DNA from: an uncultured Spirochaetaceae bacterium
GTDB taxonomy: Bacteria; Spirochaetota; Spirochaetia; Sphaerochaetales; Sphaerochaetaceae
DNA: 39,061 bases
Assembly (NCBI GenBank): GCA_944392935.1
Contig: CALXYI010000011.1
Span: 1 to 39,061 of the forward strand
Direction: 5' to 3'
The notes under the pieces: generated by a model
Databases searched by the model: none
Told to the model about the DNA's origin: nothing
Seen by the model: the letters and a program-made list of their open reading frames with translations, nothing else
In this document: positions 35,608 to 39,061 of the stretch, in pieces
Layout of the letters: every line of letters begins with the position of its first letter
How positions within the stretch are numbered: position 1 is the first letter of the stretch
Program-made: the position numbers and the translations under genes

Positions 35608-37116
35608 ATGCGGAATCAGTTCTTCCGTTTCTTCATCTCGATATTCCTCATATCGCTCGCTGTCATACTCGTGCAGTGCTGCTTCATATTCGTGGGGAAC
35701 ATGCGCGTTGCAGGACTCTGGAAGGACATGGTGTTCGAGGAATTCGCCTCGTCGGTGAGATCCTCGGTCGAGGGGCTCTCCGATGCAGGCAGCGACAGCG
35801 TGATGAACCTGATGGTATCGCGCACATCCGAGCGTATCTCAGGGCTTCTCTTCCGCGATCAGAGCGGGAGGTACATTCTCTCGCTGGGCGCATCATCCGC
35901 GGGCGAGCAGCTTCCGTCACCGGAGGCAAGGAGAAGCGTCATCACGGCAGTCCCGTCAGGGCGCTTCAAGCTCAACTACCAGCGCTCCATCTCCTATATC
36001 GATGTGGATATCCCGGCACCCAAGTACTCCATATCGATCGATACGGATCCTTTCACCGGGCTTCCGCGCTCTATATCCTTCGATAAAGTGGAGGGCGGGG
36101 AGGATATGCTCGTCTCGCTGCCGTCCATCGTAGCCGATCAGGATATCGCGGGAACGATAATGATAATCGCAGACGGCAGCATCGCAGGATACATCGATGT
36201 CCTTGTCTACAGGATAGACTACTATGCGCCGACGACATTCGCCCTGAAGAACCTCTTCGGGGCATTTCTCCTCTCGCTCCCGATCGCCCTTGTGATATCA
36301 GCGGTCCTTGCGGCAATCGTCTCCCGCAAGAACGACAGGAGCGTCAAGGAGATAAGGAATTCGCTCTCCAGGCTCTCGCTCGGATACTTCGATGTCAGCC
36401 TTCCCCGGCAGTCCACGGAGGAGATGCAGCAGATCGCTGATTCCATCACCGCACTTGGAAAGGACCTTTCGCGCCATCAGAAGTCGAGGAAGGAATGGAT
36501 CAGGAACATCTCCCACGACCTCAACACCCCTGTCACGAGCATAAACCTCCTCGTCAACGGTGCCCTTGACGGCATGTTCCCTCTGGACGGGAAGCTCCTG
36601 GAGGAGCTCAAGAAGGAGACTGATACCCTCACCGGCCGCATACAGTCGGTGGCGCAGTATTCATATCTCCTCTCACCCGATGCCAGGGCGGAGAAGAAGG
36701 ATGTATCGATACTCGAGACAGCAGACGGAGTCCTGCAGAGCGAGAAGATGGATGCCCTGATCCCCGCTGATGATATGACAGTATATGCAGACCCGAAGCT
36801 CCTTGAGAAAGCGCTCCGCGAGGTGCTGAGGAATGCCAGGACATATGGATCAGGGGAAGGCAGTCCCCGGCTGTCGTTCCGCCGCGGCGATGATGGGAAG
36901 ACGGTCATAGAAGTCACCAATTCCGGGCATCTCCCGTCCCCGCTCCCGCAGTTCTTCGAGCCATGGGCCCGCGGCGATGCCTCCCGCACGGCAGGGGGAT
37001 CAGGCCTCGGCCTCCCGATAGTCTACCAGATCATGGAACTGCACGGAGGAAGTGTGAGGATAGGGGAGAGCGACGGCAATGTGACAGTCACGCTCGCATT
37101 CCCAGGGAAAGCATGA
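35608..37116 (+). CDS. Membrane sensor histidine kinase
   Basis: The 502-residue protein has membrane helices at about 8-30 and 215-239 flanking a periplasmic sensor domain of about 185 residues. A HAMP linker follows, then the dimerisation helix with phospho-acceptor His303 (RNISHDLNTPVTSI), the N box (REVLRNARTYG) and G boxes (ASRTAGGSGLGLPIV). It phosphorylates the adjacent regulator in response to an unknown envelope signal. The HDLNTP form is a known variant of the usual HELRTP. The 3' end overlaps the convergent phosphoesterase gene by 29 bp. Confidence 0.94.
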   Translation: MRNQFFRFFISIFLISLAVILVQCCFIFVGNMRVAGLWKDMVFEEFASSVRSSVEGLSDAGSDSVMNLMVSRTSERISGLLFRDQSGRYILSLGASSAGEQLPSPEARRSVITAVPSGRFKLNYQRSISYIDVDIPAPKYSISIDTDPFTGLPRSISFDKVEGGEDMLVSLPSIVADQDIAGTIMIIADGSIAGYIDVLVYRIDYYAPTTFALKNLFGAFLLSLPIALVISAVLAAIVSRKNDRSVKEIRNSLSRLSLGYFDVSLPRQSTEEMQQIADSITALGKDLSRHQKSRKEWIRNISHDLNTPVTSINLLVNGALDGMFPLDGKLLEELKKETDTLTGRIQSVAQYSYLLSPDARAEKKDVSILETADGVLQSEKMDALIPADDMTVYADPKLLEKALREVLRNARTYGSGEGSPRLSFRRGDDGKTVIEVTNSGHLPSPLPQFFEPWARGDASRTAGGSGLGLPIVYQIMELHGGSVRIGESDGNVTVTLAFPGKA

Positions 37117-37633
37117 CGCGCCCGCTCACGAGCTCCCGCACCGTTATATCCCCATCATCCCATACAGCATAGCTTGCAGGGTATCCGCCCTTCGGAATCG
37201 AGACAGAGCCCGGATTGAGGTACACGATCCCGTCCTTCCTCTCAAGCACAGGGATGTGCGTATGGCCGGAGAAGAACATGCCAAAACCCGCCGGATGGCT
37301 GGAAGGCGTGTATATGTGCCCATGTGTCATGAATACCGTATGCCCGTCCGCGAATACCAGAGCGCTCTCTGAGAGCACCGGGAACGGCAGCACCATCTGG
37401 TCCACCTCCGCCTCGCAGTTCCCGCGCACGCATATTATCCTATCTGCAAGAGGCGAGAGCAGCGCGATCACAGCCTTCGGGCTGTAGCTTGGAGGAAGAT
37501 CGTTCCTCGGTCCATGATAGAGGATATCACCGAGGAGAAGGAGCTTGTCGAAGCCGCCTTCATCAAAGAGCGAGCATATCCGCCTGCAGGGCTCTTCCGC
37601 CCCGTGCACATCTGAAGCTATAAGGAATCTCAT
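37088..37633 (-). CDS. YfcE-type metallophosphoesterase
   Basis: The 181-residue protein has the two-metal phosphodiesterase motifs IASDVHG (Asp8, His10), LLGDILYHGP, VRGNCEAEVDQM, MTHGH and FSGHTHIP, with YLNPGSVSIPKGG near the end, the typical YfcE/MJ0936 layout. It is cytoplasmic and hydrolyses phosphodiesters; the natural substrate is unknown. A -10 (TATAAT) lies 11 bases before the ATG and only a weak GGAA sits between, so the leader is very short. Confidence 0.92.
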   Translation of the reverse strand: MRFLIASDVHGAEEPCRRICSLFDEGGFDKLLLLGDILYHGPRNDLPPSYSPKAVIALLSPLADRIICVRGNCEAEVDQMVLPFPVLSESALVFADGHTVFMTHGHIYTPSSHPAGFGMFFSGHTHIPVLERKDGIVYLNPGSVSIPKGGYPASYAVWDDGDITVRELVSGRVMLSLGMRA

Positions 37634-37808
37634 ATTTCCAATTTATTATAAATACCCGAGATACGGCAACGTTACACAACTCCACCTAACTCACACATAT
37701 GACACGCACGCACATACACTATCCATCCTGCAGTCAAGTCCGAACCATCCTGTGGACATACTGTGATAGGAAAATGAAAGCAAACCTAACATAAAAGGGA
37801 GTATAATG

Positions 37809-39014
37809 ATGAAAAAAGTAATCGTATCTCTGCTTGTGCTTGCCCTTGCTGCGACAAGCGTATTCGCAGGTGTCAACTTCTCAGGTAGTTTCACAACCGG
37901 TTATGTATTCAATTACATGACAGCAAATGATGCAAATCAGTGGAAGACTTGGGTTTTCGGTGACGATAATACAGACACAAACCAGACAACCCTTAACCTC
38001 GGTTTTGCTGATGACAACGGTATCTGGGCAGTAACACTCGAAGGCGAGCTCATGCTTGATGGAGCTGCTCTTGCACACCCGTTCAATAGAGTTTCCGGAG
38101 ATATTTCTATCGATCTTGCAAAGCTCATCATGGGTGACACGGACTGGACAGCTCAGCTCCAGCTTCTTGCAAATGACAGGATCACAGGTCTCAGGGCTTA
38201 CACGAACAAGTCCGGCCTCAACTATGACAGGGTCAGGACAAACGAGCCTGGTCTCTGGGCTAACGCTATCGTAGGCTATGGTGATCTTCTCCAGGTCCAG
38301 ATCGGTGGTGCTCCTGCTCTTCTTACCATGCAGGAAAAAGGTACTAATGGCATAGTTTCAGAAGTTGTTAATCCTCTGGATCCTCCAGAAGAAGCAATCT
38401 ACATGGGTGAAACACTGGGCGATTTCATCGTATCTGCAATGACAAAGCCGATTTCCGGTCTTGCTGTATCCGTTGACTGGGCACTTGTTGGTGACAAGGG
38501 TACTTCTTTCGAGCTCAAGGATACTGGTGTATTCGGTGCTGCTGCTGACGTGAACATCGGTGAGATGCTCGGTCTTGACTTCAACATCGGTGTCGGTGTT
38601 GCTGACAAGTACTACTATGGCGAAGCTGTAAAGACGAACGTTCTTGCTGCACAGGTCTATGGTGGTTTCGATCTTCTCCAGGCTTATGTTGAGTATGTGA
38701 ATCAGTATACTGGTACAGATGCTGCAAAGGCTTCAGGTACTGATGTTGTCAACATGCTCCACTTCGGTATCGATCTCAACGTTATTGAGGGACTTATCCT
38801 CAACGTTTACACTGGTGCTGGCGATCTTGAGCACTATGGTGACACATACTATGTTGGCGGTAACGTCGGCTATGAAGTTGCTGGCATTACATTCCAGCTC
38901 AACCTCCAGTATGATGAGGGTGGCTATATGGCAGAGGTTGGTGGCGATGTTGCTCAGGGTGCTGTCAAGGCACAGGGCTTCTCCATCACACCGATGGTCA
39001 AGGTATCCTTCTGA
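37809..39014 (+). CDS. Major outer-membrane porin-like protein
   Basis: The protein has 401 residues from the ATG at 37809 (MKKVIVSLLVLALAATSVFAG); GGGAG at 37797-37801 is 7 bases upstream, better than for the ATG at 37806. Cleavage after VFA (residue 20) leaves a protein of alternating strands (FSGSFTTGYVFNY, TTLNLGFADDNGIWAVTLEG, FGAAADVNIG) that ends MVKVSF, a C-terminal Phe as in barrel assembly signals. No close family is recognised, but spirochaete major porins look like this. Codons end in T far more than in neighbouring genes (GGT, GCT, GTT, CTT), suggesting very high expression or different origin. Confidence 0.75.
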   Translation: MKKVIVSLLVLALAATSVFAGVNFSGSFTTGYVFNYMTANDANQWKTWVFGDDNTDTNQTTLNLGFADDNGIWAVTLEGELMLDGAALAHPFNRVSGDISIDLAKLIMGDTDWTAQLQLLANDRITGLRAYTNKSGLNYDRVRTNEPGLWANAIVGYGDLLQVQIGGAPALLTMQEKGTNGIVSEVVNPLDPPEEAIYMGETLGDFIVSAMTKPISGLAVSVDWALVGDKGTSFELKDTGVFGAAADVNIGEMLGLDFNIGVGVADKYYYGEAVKTNVLAAQVYGGFDLLQAYVEYVNQYTGTDAAKASGTDVVNMLHFGIDLNVIEGLILNVYTGAGDLEHYGDTYYVGGNVGYEVAGITFQLNLQYDEGGYMAEVGGDVAQGAVKAQGFSITPMVKVSF

Positions 39015-39039
39015 TAGCTTCAGAGGCTTACTTGCAGGG

Positions 39040-39061
39040 CAGGCTCCTTCGGGAGCCTGTT
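39040..39061 (+). terminator. Terminator of the porin gene, cut by window end
   Basis: CAGGCTCC, a TTCG tetraloop and GGAGCCTG form a perfect 8-bp stem at 39040-39059. The T-run begins at 39060, where the window ends. Confidence 0.85.

Overview
The window looks like a chromosome segment from a host-associated spirochaete, possibly Sphaerochaeta- or Treponema-like. This is inferred from gene content, not from a marker gene. The clues are several lipobox lipoproteins, a porin-like protein ending in Phe, a NusG-domain-II/Gx-transporter pair, heavy use of ATA (Ile) and AGG (Arg) codons, moderately high GC (a sample ilvD line is 34/60 G+C), and long poly-G tracts of the kind known from Treponema pallidum.

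Layout. Positions 1-1333 hold the edge of an IS3-type transposase gene, a lipoprotein whose promoter spacer is a G9 run, and a small stand-alone helix-turn-helix protein. A membrane-anchored unknown (1379-2083) converges on a tatD / acetyltransferase / DUF362 operon. Positions 4398-6834 form an accessory strip. It holds a lipoprotein that a G8 run puts out of frame, a 55-bp partial copy of tRNA-Leu, an AT-rich DUF3800 gene and the intact tRNA-Leu(TAA). The last three have the structure of a roughly 1-kb island inserted at the tRNA 3' end. Positions 6875-13730 carry a flavoprotein, an HTH protein with a decayed Fic-like domain, an N-acyl-D-amino-acid deacylase, a polar amino-acid ABC transporter and a HAD hydrolase, followed by a 23-residue membrane peptide.

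Positions 13823-23339 are one branched-chain amino-acid operon, ilvN-ilvC-leuA-leuC-leuD-leuB-ilvD-ilvB. It is preceded by a strong promoter, a 20-codon leader peptide rich in Leu/Val/Ile and a terminator/antiterminator pair: transcription attenuation. Then come an outer-membrane-like protein, a metallophosphoesterase lipoprotein, a secreted alkaline phosphatase, a YibE/F membrane protein, a two-gene chromate-type transporter, a broken caspase-like protease gene, and adhE with a consensus promoter.

Positions 32453-39061 hold the Gx-transporter/NusG-II pair, two paralogous OmpR-type response regulators with one histidine kinase, a YfcE-type phosphoesterase and a major porin-like protein. The first regulator has Glu at the phospho-acceptor position and a G10 run inside its DNA-binding-domain gene.

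The most striking signal is the set of three long poly-G tracts, each placed where a change in length would switch a product. One is in a promoter spacer, one is just after a lipoprotein start codon (OFF in this copy), and one is inside a transcription regulator (ON in this copy). Together they suggest a phase-variable surface and regulatory programme. The attenuator and the tRNA-flanked DUF3800 island are the next best observations. Nothing here was checked by database search.
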